DNA of 64,000 nucleotides from Rotaria socialis. Its lineage: Eukaryota > Rotifera > Eurotatoria > Philodinida > Philodinidae. The stretch spans positions 62,001 to 126,000 of the forward strand of contig CAJNYU010001691.1 of assembly GCA_905331475.1 (NCBI GenBank), written 5' to 3'. The stretch's first letter is position 1. Each line of letters begins with the position of its first letter. The translations under genes and the position numbers were made by a program. This document shows, piece by piece, positions 1 through 9,313 of the stretch. The notes beneath the pieces are model-generated. The model ran no database searches. It was not told where the DNA came from and saw nothing but the letters and a program-made list of their open reading frames with translations.

Positions 1-1
1 C

Positions 2-548
2 CTGAAAGAAGAACATCTAGAAATCAGCGTTTGTTAATCTAGTTCCATTTATAATGTAAATCTGATGTATAAATCGCATCTGAATTATAAATTATTATTG
101 TGTTCATTTGAAATTTTAGGAAGTGTTCTTAGATGATATGTTGCATTCTCAAATTCAAAATTTAATCTTGAGGAATAATTCTCACCAAGGTAACGTACAA
201 CAACGTCTTGTATTAATTACTGGTGATGGAAATGCAAATGATAATCGTACGAATTTCCCAGATATAGTAAACATTGCACTCAATTATGGATGGACAGTCG
301 AATTATGGTCATGGGAAATATCAATGAACAAGAAATTCTCAGACATTCAACGAAGAAATCCTTCAAAAATGTCAATAAATTATTTAGATCAGTACAGGTC
401 CAAAATTACTTTTAAACAAAACCAACAACAACAGCAAAAAATCAATAATCAATTGAATTCTTGGATTTCTCCTGCTTCAATTTTTGTCTTGTGTCTTGGC
501 ATATTTCTTTGTTTTTTTCTGATCTACTGGTGGAACTATATTTCTTAG
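2..548 (+). CDS. NYN-domain protein with C-terminal membrane anchor, 3' end only
   Basis: This is the last part of a gene that starts before the window. Visible exons are 2..28 and 120..548, joined in phase 0 across a 91-nt intron with donor gtttgt and acceptor ttttag. The visible protein is about 150 residues. The block TGDGN, then FPDIVNIAL and then GWTVELWSW matches the C-terminal half of NYN (PIN-like) RNase domains, where the Asp of the TGDGN motif is part of the acidic metal site. After a Q-rich linker comes one hydrophobic segment (IFVLCLGIFLCFFLIYWW) that ends five residues before the stop, so the protein may be tail-anchored. The NYN assignment is by motif recognition; cleavage activity and membrane anchoring are inferred. 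The N-terminal half of the domain is outside the window. Confidence 0.7.
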
Positions 549-859
549 ATTTCTTGTATTTTTAAATTCATTTTACAACAGACTTCATTTCGGCACTTTC
601 TCTATAGTTTTGCTCCTAGTAAAAATATGACCACTAACAGATTTGAAATCGGTTTCAACGTTAATCATTATACTCTGAGTGGCAAAGCTCAAATTTAACG
701 ACTGTATTTTTTACATGTATGTCAGCGCTCAATTTTGCATTCAATATAATGCATATCATACATGTTATGTGAAAAGAATAAGTTGAATAAAACTGAGATG
801 AAATCTAAGTGGGTAGATGTTTTAGGGAACATTATATTTGATAGGTCAAATAAATGAAC
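549..859. other. Intergenic, no feature seen
   Basis: AT-rich sequence downstream of the NYN-domain gene. It presumably carries that gene's 3' UTR. No coding frame, RNA gene or repeat was recognised. Confidence 0.5.
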
Positions 860-2058
860 GATCAGTAAAAAAGAATATGAATGATCAGTACTCAAATGAT
901 CAGTAATTATTCTTAAAGTGATCAGTTTATTATATATAATTACCAGTAAAAAAGATAAAATTGATCAGTAAAATATAGAAATTTGGTTGCAGGCGTGATT
1001 CTTCTGCTCATCTACACTACCCCCTCATCCTTTTTTAGAATTCTTTGATTTCAATTTATGCCATCATTTTCTTCCAGAACCTCTTTGTCTGATATATCAC
1101 TTTCATATTGAACAACTTGTACGACTCCCGTCTTTTTTACTCGGTGGTACTAAGTTGAATGTGAAAGAAAGGAGCTAAGAGTACATTCATAGGCGGCGGA
1201 ACGATTTCAATCTAGGGTAGGCTCAATTTTCCAGCGAAATGATGTCAGGAAGATAGTGAGAAAATGACGTTCATCATATTTTTTCAATGCGAGACGCCAT
1301 ACACCTTCTTGCTAGATTTTGATTCTGTATACATGTGATAACTTTATAGTGCTTTATTTTTTTGAGATAAAACAAGAAATAACGAAGTATCACAGAACAA
1401 TTACTTAAAAAATAAAACGAGTCTAAAACATAATAAAATCATACAGCACCAAAAAATGTTTTTCTATTTTCAGTCTTTGAAATAAAATCAGAACAGACGC
1501 TCTTTAAATCAAGTAAATCGAATTTATCTTTATGAATGTGAGGAATAATAACGTGATTTAAACGTTGCTGACTCATTGTGCAGCGTAAATACGTTTTTAT
1601 TCTATTAAGAACACTGAGCGATCTTTCGGTAGTGGCTGTTGTTACAGATACTGTCAAAGATAATGTTATGTAATAATGCGTCATCTATCATGACAACAAA
1701 AACTGAACTATAAGAAAATATGTTTACATGTAATAGAGCCTACTCAAGCGTTCAATTCTTATAGTTTGAGCCTACCCACGTCTTCTAATGGCTCCGCCGC
1801 CTATGAATACATTTATATATGTTGTACTCGTCAGCGGTACGATATATAGACCAAAAGAACAAACATGAAAAAGAAATCACCTTATAACACATTTTAATTT
1901 TTATACTGATCCTTTAATCTAATTTACTGATTTTTAAATATATCAATAAATCGAAGTATATTAATAACTGACCACACAAATAATGTACTGATCAATCATT
2001 TATTTTACTGATTTTATATTTGTTTTGCTTACTGATCATTTCATTTATTCTACTGATC
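860..2058. repeat. Element bounded by inverted arrays of gatcagta
   Basis: Between 860 and 970 the 8-mer gatcagta occurs at 860, 883, 898 and 963, with near copies at 920 and about 942. Between 1904 and 2058 its reverse complement tactgatc occurs at 1904, 1986, 2030 and 2051, with near copies between. Several copies sit in a longer unit that also contains ataaatga. Two arrays of the same motif in opposite orientation, about 0.9 kb apart, look like the subterminal transposase-binding repeats of a non-autonomous DNA transposon. Precise ends and a target-site duplication could not be fixed. A hAT-like remnant (1190..1803) lies inside it. Confidence 0.5.
1190..1803 (-). mobile_element. hAT-type transposon remnant with transposase C-terminus
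   Basis: The left end TAGGCGGCGGA (1190) is mirrored by TCCGCCGCCTA ending at 1803. A second matched block lies just inside on each side: GGGTAGGCTCAA near 1215 and its reverse complement near 1765. On the minus strand, 1684..1439 encodes 81 residues containing TVSVTTATTERSLSVLNRIK followed by a TMSQQRLNH-like block. This is the C-terminal dimerisation region of hAT transposases of the ZMYM/TTF group. The rest of the transposase is missing, so the copy is not autonomous. The imperfect flanking repeat TACATT on both sides may be a decayed target duplication. Family assignment is by motif; the ends are inferred. Confidence 0.65.
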
Positions 2059-3100
2059 GCTTAAATGATAGCCGATGTTTTATGGTATTTAAAAAATAGA
2101 TGGAAATCCTCACTTTCAATGTCGGTTTATGTAGGCTGTATGAAAAACAGAATAAAAACCACATACAGTATCGCCCGATCCCTTTGTTTGCATTTAGCAG
2201 AATTCTTTTCACGTACGTCTCGTATTTACAGTGACATAAGTCACGCGTTATTTATCGCTGTAATGATAACAACGTGGTGTTTTTATTTCAAGCTTATCTC
2301 TAGCTTTTGTTTGTCGTTTTTTATATTCGAGTGAAATGTGCTAGTAGAGGGTTTTTTTGTTAGCACAAACAAATAACTGTTTGAATCGTGCTTACTGTTA
2401 TGCAATAATATCCACAGGTGAGTGAATCAGGCGTGTTTTTTCTTAAAACTTTCTACACGCCTAAACATTAGGAATTGTGTAAGATCGAAATGCTTTCTTC
2501 GTATAGGTTAATTGCTGAATTGTCGGAAATCTGATTTCAAGGCAAGTCAGTCTTTAGTGAGAAAAAGTTATTTTGAAATCCATATAGCTATACTTTCGAA
2601 TATCATATCGAGATAGTCTCATGTCCACATAGTTGTAATTAGCATTCTGCTCGATCTGACGAACATTTCCTACTACTCGCCAATACTTTTGTGTTTAGAA
2701 CCAAAGGAGAGATCTAATTTGAAATTTCGTACTCATAAAGCCCTTTCCATTGTTTAAAAAAATACAAATTTCATGATTTGTTAAATAGAATTCAATATTT
2801 ATCGTTACCGATTAGAATGAGAGCATATGCCAAGATTTATAAGCCTTTGCATATTAGTTCAATTTATAATAATTGAATCGCTAGCGATAATCACTTCTCT
2901 TTTTTTTTCATTAAATCTATCATCACTCAAGTGCCGCTTCTTTTTCTAGATGCTTTTTTTAATTTTCATTTCTTTTGAATGTTCTCACAAGTACTTAGAT
3001 GCACTCATATTGTGTTTTTTTAATTTACTAGTAGATTTATAAATTAACGAACGTATCACAAAAATCGTAAGAAACCACAAAACCATTGAAACAATAAATA
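2059..3100. other. Intergenic, upstream of the CRAL-TRIO gene
   Basis: No convincing gene. An open frame of 89 codons at 2065..2334 has no recognisable domain and an irregular composition, and is probably chance. The T-rich stretch at 2900-3060 lies just before the CRAL-TRIO start codon and probably includes its promoter and 5' UTR, though no core promoter motif stands out. Confidence 0.4.
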
Positions 3101-4000
3101 ATGACCACCAATAGTCCGTTGTTCGATATTAATCAATTGAATTCTGAACATCAAAAAATCTTTCATATTGTTTACGATGAATTAAAACCTCATCATACAT
3201 CCTATGTTCAATATAAAATTGATTTGCAGTTGAAGACCAATTTGGATATTGAAGATGAGGATAATGAATGGCGTTATGAAGTACATAGATATCTTCGTGC
3301 AAGAAAATGGCATGTCACACGTACCATCAAATGTATTTTGGAGATGATTCAATGGCGAAAAGATCATCACGTAGATTCTATTCTCGAGGAACAAGAAACA
3401 GCACTTCAAGTGGAGCTTCTTCGAAAAATCGTTCCAAATGTTTATCATGGCAATACAAAAGATCATCTACCATTGTATATAGAAAAATCAGGTCTAGCGC
3501 ATGTCGATAAGATATTAAATATGTTTACACCGGAAGGACTTATCCGATGCCATATTTATATACTTGAATATAATTGCCAACTGACAAGAGAGTGTAGTCG
3601 AAAGTTAGGAAAACACGTGGAAACGTTTGCTATGATTTCGGATTTGAACGGCTGTAAAATGGACTTAAGAAAAGTGCTTCATCTGTACAGACAAGCTGTT
3701 TATATTGATGAAAACTTTTATCCTGAACGTCTAGGACACATGCTCATTGTCAATCCACCAGTTATTTTTCCTATTCTTTGGAATTTAGTAAAACATTGGC
3801 TTGATCCAGTAACTCAAGAAAAAATTATTGTTATGAAGAAAGGCCATGAAACAGCTACAACATTGTTACGCTATATAGATTCTGATAATTTGCCAAAAGA
3901 ATATGGTGGAAGCTGTAATTCATGTCCAACATTTCCGGAATGTATTCCTATATATGACTGGAGTAAAGACACTGCTACCAACGATAAACCTGGTTCATAA
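3101..4000 (+). CDS. CRAL-TRIO (Sec14-like) lipid-binding protein
   Basis: A single-exon gene for 299 residues. The N-terminal helical CRAL-TRIO-N region is visible around residues 45-90, with YLRARKW followed by a helix ending in MIQWRKDH. The lipid-binding lobe spans about residues 105-275 and contains NFYPERLGHMLIVNPPVIF, the following helix ending in EKIIVM, and the closing LPKEYGGSC. These are standard Sec14/CRAL-TRIO signatures: cytosolic proteins that bind and move small hydrophobic ligands such as phosphoinositides or retinoids. The actual ligand cannot be read from sequence. The ATG at 3101 gives a full-length domain. The last 75 codons and the sequence after the stop are repeated, broken, at 14709..14931, so the left edge of the segmental duplication lies inside this gene. 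Confidence 0.88.
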   Translation: MTTNSPLFDINQLNSEHQKIFHIVYDELKPHHTSYVQYKIDLQLKTNLDIEDEDNEWRYEVHRYLRARKWHVTRTIKCILEMIQWRKDHHVDSILEEQETALQVELLRKIVPNVYHGNTKDHLPLYIEKSGLAHVDKILNMFTPEGLIRCHIYILEYNCQLTRECSRKLGKHVETFAMISDLNGCKMDLRKVLHLYRQAVYIDENFYPERLGHMLIVNPPVIFPILWNLVKHWLDPVTQEKIIVMKKGHETATTLLRYIDSDNLPKEYGGSCNSCPTFPECIPIYDWSKDTATNDKPGS

Positions 4001-5306
4001 GAGCATCATTTTTCCTGTTCTATCATGTAGATAAATTACTAAGTTGATTCTGTTGCACTTGTAAAATAAAGGAAATTAAGACGTTTAAAAGTCAATATAA
4101 TGTTGCAAATTCTAAAAACCAATATGCGCTTCGATCCTTATCTATTCATAATATCTTATAAGAAATCGAAAATAATATCAGTAAACAAACAACAGTTAAA
4201 GTATTAATGCAACAAAGAATAAGACAAAATTATTGTGAAGAACAATTTCATAGTTCTTAAAATATTCTGCACACGATAAGATATTGTATCCAGTGAATGT
4301 GAAAAAAGCCGTTATTACTATAAGTAATCAGAAAAATAAATTAGATCGATGCGCAAAAAAATGTTGCGATGTGTAGACGATTATTGAACCGAAACCACAG
4401 TGCTACAAATGTAGCTACTATACTGAAATTTAATCAATTAAATACTTCCTACATCAGAAAACTAACCAAAATATGATATCGACTGGCAACGCACACCAGG
4501 TGTGTTTTAAAGTTGATGTTTAGAACAAAGAAAGTGATGATCAATACTCAATAAATACAACCGTCATGATAGTTAAAGATTCAATACAACGAGATATAAT
4601 ACTTTTTTTGTTTTAGTTTATCTATTGGTTCTAATACGAAAATTTCATATTGCGTCATACTTGAAATTCAAAAGAAAACAACACGATTGTAGGCTCAATC
4701 TTTATTCTTTATGTTGAAAGCATATTGTAGATGTCTGTATATTTGAAAATCGCTTTCTCAAATGTTCTTATTTTCGTGACACCATAAAAAAAAGTCGCAG
4801 CATTTCATAGCATAAATTGTAGACACATACATCCCACTTTTCTATACTAATTTGTGTCGCTTACTCATCATTTATTGCATACAAACAACTCTACGATGAA
4901 GTTTTCTCTTTCGGCTATTCTTTTTTTCTTTTCTCTTTGCGTTTTTTTCAATCTACAAAGAAAGAAAGAAAAAGAAAAAGAAAAAGAAATAGCACCAACG
5001 ACAAATGTTACAAGGACAGCCGAACACAAAAAAAGTTTATTAGTAGTAGAGCATAACGTGCATACTTCTCAATACAAAATTCAGTCAGCGGTAAACATTA
5101 CAACCAACATTTCTTTTTCTTCGTGATGGTGATCCTCATGGAATGAAACCGAAACTTCACTTTCATGAATCGTACGTATGCTGATTTTATTTACTCTCGC
5201 ATAAAAACGTTTTACCGTACTGCATGTTCGGTTTCTCTATTTAGACGTTATTCAAAGCACTGTTATTAATCGATCGTAGAGGTCGTGTTTTAATTGTTAA
5301 TGAAAA
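4001..5306. other. Intergenic within duplication copy A
   Basis: Connects the CRAL-TRIO and TMEM184-like genes. It matches 14932..17131 of copy B apart from the copy-B insertion. A frame at 4893..5126 begins with a hydrophobic, signal-peptide-like stretch and a lysine/glutamate run, but the aligned sequence in copy B (near 16740-16930) does not keep it open, so it is not annotated. The final 200 bases probably include the TMEM184-like promoter. Confidence 0.45.
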
Positions 5307-6425
5307 ATGTGTGGACCATGGCGTAAACTTAGCTGCCGTCAAAAAGTACTTGCAATTCTTAAAAATGAAATAACCTGGGGTACATTTATTATTCTTGCTT
5401 GTGCCATTTCTCTAATCATCATATGGGTAGTAAGCGAACCAGTTCAATGGCAGAGCTACAAAGATCCTATACACGAACAAGGACTCATGAGTATAATTGG
5501 TGGCATTTTTGCCATTGTTGCAACATTAATGAGTTTAACTCAGATTATTCAACATTTTGCTCATAAAACTGATAAAGCTTCTCAAAAACGTATTATGAAA
5601 ATTTTGGGAATGGTACCAATCTATAGTGCAACCGCTTGGATGTCTCTGCTCTTTTTTGCAGCAGCTATCTACATGGAATTTGTTCAATCATGTTATGAAG
5701 CTTATGTTGTTTATTGTTTTCTACTTTTATTAACAAAATATCTTGGTGGCCATCGAGGTGTAGAAGAAGCAATTGCAAACAAAGAGTACATTGAGTTACC
5801 ATTTCCATTTGGATGTTGTTGCAAGCCATTAGCAACTACAAAATGGGTTTGGTATTTTAAAATAGGCATCCTTCAATATTCATGGATTACGCCAATCTGT
5901 TCAGGTATAGCTGTTGTTTTAAATTTAGCAAATATTTATAACAATGGTCAATGGAATTTCAAAAGTGGCTATCCATATATTACAATTATCATTAACCTTA
6001 GTCAAACATTGGCTCTTTACACTTTAGTAGCTTTCTACAGTAACTTTAAACACGAATTAAAACCATTTCACCCACTAGCAAAATTTATTGCAATAAAACT
6101 TCTCGTTTTTTTTATCTTTTGGCAATCAGTTTTAATGAGTGGTCTTGCAACTATTGGGGTACTTCGAAATACTGAATGCGACCCGACAACTAACACTTAT
6201 TGTAATGGTTCAACAACCGGATTTACAGTTGAACAAGAAAAAGTTCTGTTAGAAAGTATATTGATCTGTGTTGAAATGTTCTTTTTCGCGATCGCTCACC
6301 ATTGGATTTTTAGTTGGAAACCGTATGCAAATGGAAAATATGCAGAGCTCATGAAATCTCGATACCCTCAATTTGAATATCAAAAGAATGGTATTGACGC
6401 AGATATTGTTAGGATACGTTTTTAA
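5307..6425 (+). CDS. TMEM184/OST-alpha family membrane protein, copy A
   Basis: An intronless 372-residue gene of the solute-transporter-alpha (DUF300, TMEM184) family. About seven hydrophobic segments are visible: near residues 26-42, 62-82, 103-125, 133-145, 190-208, 222-245 and 257-285, with a further one at 317-337. Family landmarks are MVPIYSATAWMSL in the third segment, SCYEAYVVYCFLLLLTKYLGG after it, and KFIAIKLLVFFIFWQ. FAIAHHWIFSWKPY lies near the C-terminus. Relatives act as organic solute or bile-acid transporter subunits or in vesicle traffic; this protein's substrate is unknown. The paralogue at 17132..18250 differs at about 53 of 372 positions by hand count, mostly in segment edges, residues 240-270 and the last 20 residues. 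Both frames are intact. Confidence 0.88.
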   Translation: MCGPWRKLSCRQKVLAILKNEITWGTFIILACAISLIIIWVVSEPVQWQSYKDPIHEQGLMSIIGGIFAIVATLMSLTQIIQHFAHKTDKASQKRIMKILGMVPIYSATAWMSLLFFAAAIYMEFVQSCYEAYVVYCFLLLLTKYLGGHRGVEEAIANKEYIELPFPFGCCCKPLATTKWVWYFKIGILQYSWITPICSGIAVVLNLANIYNNGQWNFKSGYPYITIIINLSQTLALYTLVAFYSNFKHELKPFHPLAKFIAIKLLVFFIFWQSVLMSGLATIGVLRNTECDPTTNTYCNGSTTGFTVEQEKVLLESILICVEMFFFAIAHHWIFSWKPYANGKYAELMKSRYPQFEYQKNGIDADIVRIRF

Positions 6426-6736
6426 AATTATCTTTTAATGGAATTTTTGTAAAAAGCAGCAAAGATCAAGGTATTACAAGAAATTTTTATTTTGCATTAT
6501 AAAGTATTCTATACAGCTAATGTAGGTCATTAAGAATATATGAGTTTTTTACCTTTTCAATAAATCTTTTCAGCTAGAAATGCTCAAAATATTAGCTGGA
6601 AATATTATATAAACATGCTACCCACATATTCCAAGGCCGATAGATCTGAAAGTATCTTTGACGAACAACACAGAACCCATTGTAAAGTCAGTATACGGCT
6701 AGTACTCGAAAACCTTCTGAACCACAAGGATACGAC

Positions 6737-7232
6737 AAGGGGTGGCACTTTATCTTTACTTAACTTTGAAAAAGTAAAGTAAAGTAAAGTAGTGAACTTT
6801 ACTTTACCTGGTAAAGTAAAGCAGTGAACTTTACTTTATTCGGTAAAGTAAAGTAAAGTAAAGTAAAGTGACTTGTATTAAGTTAGGCTTATTGTTCATT
6901 TTCTAGGCCAGCATCAAGCTCTGATAACGCTGCAGCATACAAAAGTGTTCATCTATGAAAAATGTGACCTTTTCATCGTTACTGTACTTTATTTTCCACT
7001 TTTTTTATGAATAAATCGTTCCAAAAATACTTTCATATGCTGCAGCGTTATTAGTGCATGATACTGGGCTAAAAAATGGGCAACAAACTCAACTTTATTT
7101 AATTCACTTTACTTTACTTTACTTTACTTTACTTTACTTTTCGGGTAAATTTGACTTACTTTACTTTACCGGGTAAAGTAAAGTAGCGAACTTTACTTTA
7201 ACCGGTAAAGTAAAGATAAAGTGCCACCCCTA
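6737..7232. mobile_element. hAT-like MITE with perfect 8-bp target duplication
   Basis: A 496-bp element. The outer ends AAGGGGTGGCACTTTATC and GATAAAGTGCCACCCCTA are inverted repeats, differing at the outermost base or two. It is flanked by a perfect 8-bp duplication GATACGAC at 6729..6736 and 7233..7240. Both arms carry tandem copies of AAAGT (reverse ACTTT) broken by CGGTAAAGTAAAG-like units, which make subterminal palindromes. It has no open frame, so it would need a transposase supplied elsewhere. The 8-bp duplication and the TAGGGGTGGCA-like end point to the hAT superfamily. Copy B of the duplication lacks it, so it arrived after the duplication. Confidence 0.88.
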
Positions 7233-7242
7233 GATACGACGC

Positions 7243-7869
7243 TATTTATTCTCAACTAAAAATTTGATTCGATGGTCCTGTTGTTTTGAGCGTTCTTTGG
7301 GCAACCGAAGATATTTGATTATTCGATAACATCAACTCCTGTAATGTCTACGAAATAGAATGAGGCAACTATTCAGTCAAGAAAATCAAAAATAGATTGA
7401 TTACCTTATTCTTTCGAAGTGAATCAGCAAAATGTTGTGCACATTCGTCATCGATCTTATTATGCTCGAGATTGAGTATTATCCAAGGGGGGAAAAGCTG
7501 ATTTAAATCGCAGTAAAACTCAACTTACAATCAATATAAATTAACTGTATTGGAATGAGTTTGCGTGAGTTTCGGTGCCTTTGAATGATTTTCAGTAATA
7601 ATTTATGATTTGGAATAGTTTTTAGTTAGTTTAGCAAACTTTTCGTTTTCTCAAACTCATTTTAAATCAGCTAAACTCAGAAAAATCATGAAACTCATAA
7701 ATCGCTTTTCCCCCCTTGGTATTATCAGTTTCTGCGTGAAAGAGCAAATAAGATGTTGTAGAAACAAGCACTTAAAACAAATTACCTTGTTCTGTAGAAG
7801 AACATCGGCCAATAGATGCCTTCCTATATTACTAATTTCATTGAATCCCAGATCGAGTGTCGTCAACGT
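7243..7869 (-). pseudogene. 3' fragment of an ART-LRR gene, copy A
   Basis: Contains the counterparts of exons 11-13 of the complete gene at 18559..21401: 7786..7869, then 7405..7731 with an inserted element, then 7347 down to about 7243. The first exon is intact with its splice sites. The second is split by the transposon at 7483..7719. In the third, one extra base in caaagaacgc (copy B has caagaacgc) shifts the frame and changes the C-terminus. Everything upstream, including the ADP-ribosyltransferase exon and nine LRR exons, is missing because the duplication ended near 7935. This is a dead fragment. Confidence 0.85.
7483..7719. mobile_element. 237-bp MITE inserted in an LRR exon
   Basis: The termini CCAAGGGGGGAAAAGC and GCTTTTCCCCCCTTGG are exact inverted repeats, followed by related gatttaaatcg/aaatcg sequence. 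The element is flanked by TATTAT at 7477..7482 and 7720..7725. Copy B (around 18800) reads straight through as gagtattatcagtt, the exact pre-insertion sequence, so both ends and the 6-bp duplication are certain to within a base. It has no coding frame and its superfamily is not clear. A related copy starts at about 63894 and runs off the window. Confidence 0.9.
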
Positions 7870-7935
7870 CTGTGTACGATAGACACACAACATGATCTGA
7901 TAAAGAGAAAATAAAGGAGTAGAAGTGCTTATTTA

Positions 7936-8794
7936 TTGTGTCGCTACCAGGATATTCAATTCGACAAGATTTGATAGGGGTCCGGATTCAGGACCTACAA
8001 TTGAATCTTGACTGTCGAGATCTTACTTCAGACACTCGATGGGAAACTGTTACCTGAACATTTCGTATCCTAGAATGAGAAACCGATGAGAATTCTATCA
8101 TTTCTCACACATGAGCTCAGTAGGATTTCATCCTGTTCCCACAAGACTCATCTAATTTTCAACAATAATATTCCCAAGAGACTCCCTACACTCGATTCTT
8201 TTCGGATCCAATGAAAAAAAGAATATAGATACTTTGGTATGCACTATTTACCTGTGTACGTCATTTTTTGATGAAATTTTCCTCTCAAATTTGCGGACGC
8301 CGATCAGTTCAAAGCTTTAACAACGTCTCAGAAGTGTCTCAATGGTTTAACATGTTGATAATCATATAGGATCGAGATTGGCAGTGGAACATCTAGAATT
8401 TCTCCTAAAATGCTGTCAACAACATGGCCCGATACGTTTGTGCCACTATATTTAGTCATTTATGCATAGATATCAAGTAATGGTGAATCGCTAATATTCA
8501 AAAAAACTTTCATATGAAAATTGAAGTTTCTTTTACTAATTCGATCATGATGAAATTTTATGCAGCAATACAAACAACAATAGTAGCCACCATGACCAAA
8601 AACGTTAAGAATTTATTCCAAAGAAGAACAATCTTCAATCACATCCTCAAGATATAGTTACATATAAATAATGATAGTCCAGTAGATGGCGAGTTTACTA
8701 TTCTCATACAGAATTGCCACCTGAATAATTTTTGCACAGTGATTTTATGTTTTGATAAATTTAATTCAACATGCAAAATAAACTTAAAACATGA
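7936..8794. other. Intergenic filler between the duplication copies, no gene seen
   Basis: Starts where copy A stops matching the LRR gene. No open frame, known repeat or RNA gene was recognised. It matches nothing else noticed in the window. Confidence 0.4.
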
Positions 8795-9031
8795 CATACG
8801 ATCTTATATTATTATATTGAACAAGTAATAGAACTATTTACTAACTATGATATTCCTCTTTTATTTCCTGTTGATACACAAAACCAAATGATTATTCATC
8901 AAGATAATCCATATGATCATACAGAAAACGGAATAATTAGTTATACGAAAGAACAGGTAAGAAAACACAGGGTGCCAACGTTAAATGAGTTAAAAAATGC
9001 TATTCAACAGAAGCCGGGAAATCTTAAATAG
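8795..9031 (+). pseudogene. Coding-like fragment of unknown family
   Basis: A 78-codon open stretch with coding-like composition (rich in N, Q, Y, D and E), bounded by TGA upstream and TAG at 9029..9031. It has no ATG near its beginning and no clear splice acceptor. The C-terminal part reads TKEQVRKHRVPTLNELKNAI. I do not recognise the family. It may be a last exon whose upstream part is lost, or a chance frame. It lies in the filler between the two duplication copies, beside the ice-binding pseudogene, so it may have arrived with it. Confidence 0.3.
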
Positions 9032-9054
9032 AATATTATCAACCAAGAGATGCC

Positions 9055-9096
9055 AGTCTGACCTGGTGGCATGTAGACGCCTGCCAGGTCAGACCG
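9055..9096. repeat. Short imperfect hairpin
   Basis: The arms GTCTGACCTGGTGGC and GCCTGCCAGGTCAGAC pair with one or two mismatches around an 8-base loop. Its GC content is far above the surrounding AT-rich DNA. It could be a foldback end of a degraded element. No function is apparent. Confidence 0.5.
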
Positions 9097-9313
9097 GAAA
9101 AAAGTGATCTATTTGCATCACTGTCGTCAATTATGTTTTAAAGAGTTGCCTAAAGCGTTGTAGATTAATTTACTATGCTCATGGACCGTATATCGAAAAA
9201 TTGTTACAGCAGATGTATAAAAATTTTCTTTCAAAATAAACTAAATTGCCTGTATATATATATATAGTTGCTATTTTGAAAATAAAACGAAGATTTAATA
9301 TTGATTTGTTAGA

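Larger units (their letters stand above)
3777..7935. repeat. Segmental duplication, copy A
   Basis: Collinear with copy B at 14709..19010. It runs from inside the CRAL-TRIO gene, through a TMEM184-like gene, to the last three exons of an LRR gene on the other strand. Similarity continues through the intergenic DNA: the same atcatgtagataaatta string follows both CRAL-TRIO stops, and the DNA before both TMEM184 starts is alike. Two insertions, 6737..7232 and 7483..7719, are present only here. One insertion, about 15278..16090, is present only in copy B. The right edge is near 7935, where copy A stops matching the LRR gene. Confidence 0.85.

Noticed and set aside
2065..2334. 89-codon frame after the gatcagta arrays
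   Set aside because: No domain, unusual composition, and no start or splice context; it is probably chance.
4854..5126. Open frame with a signal-peptide-like start and a KEKEKE run upstream of the TMEM184-like gene
   Set aside because: The matching sequence in duplication copy B (about 16740-16930) is clearly homologous but does not preserve the frame, so it is unlikely to be coding.
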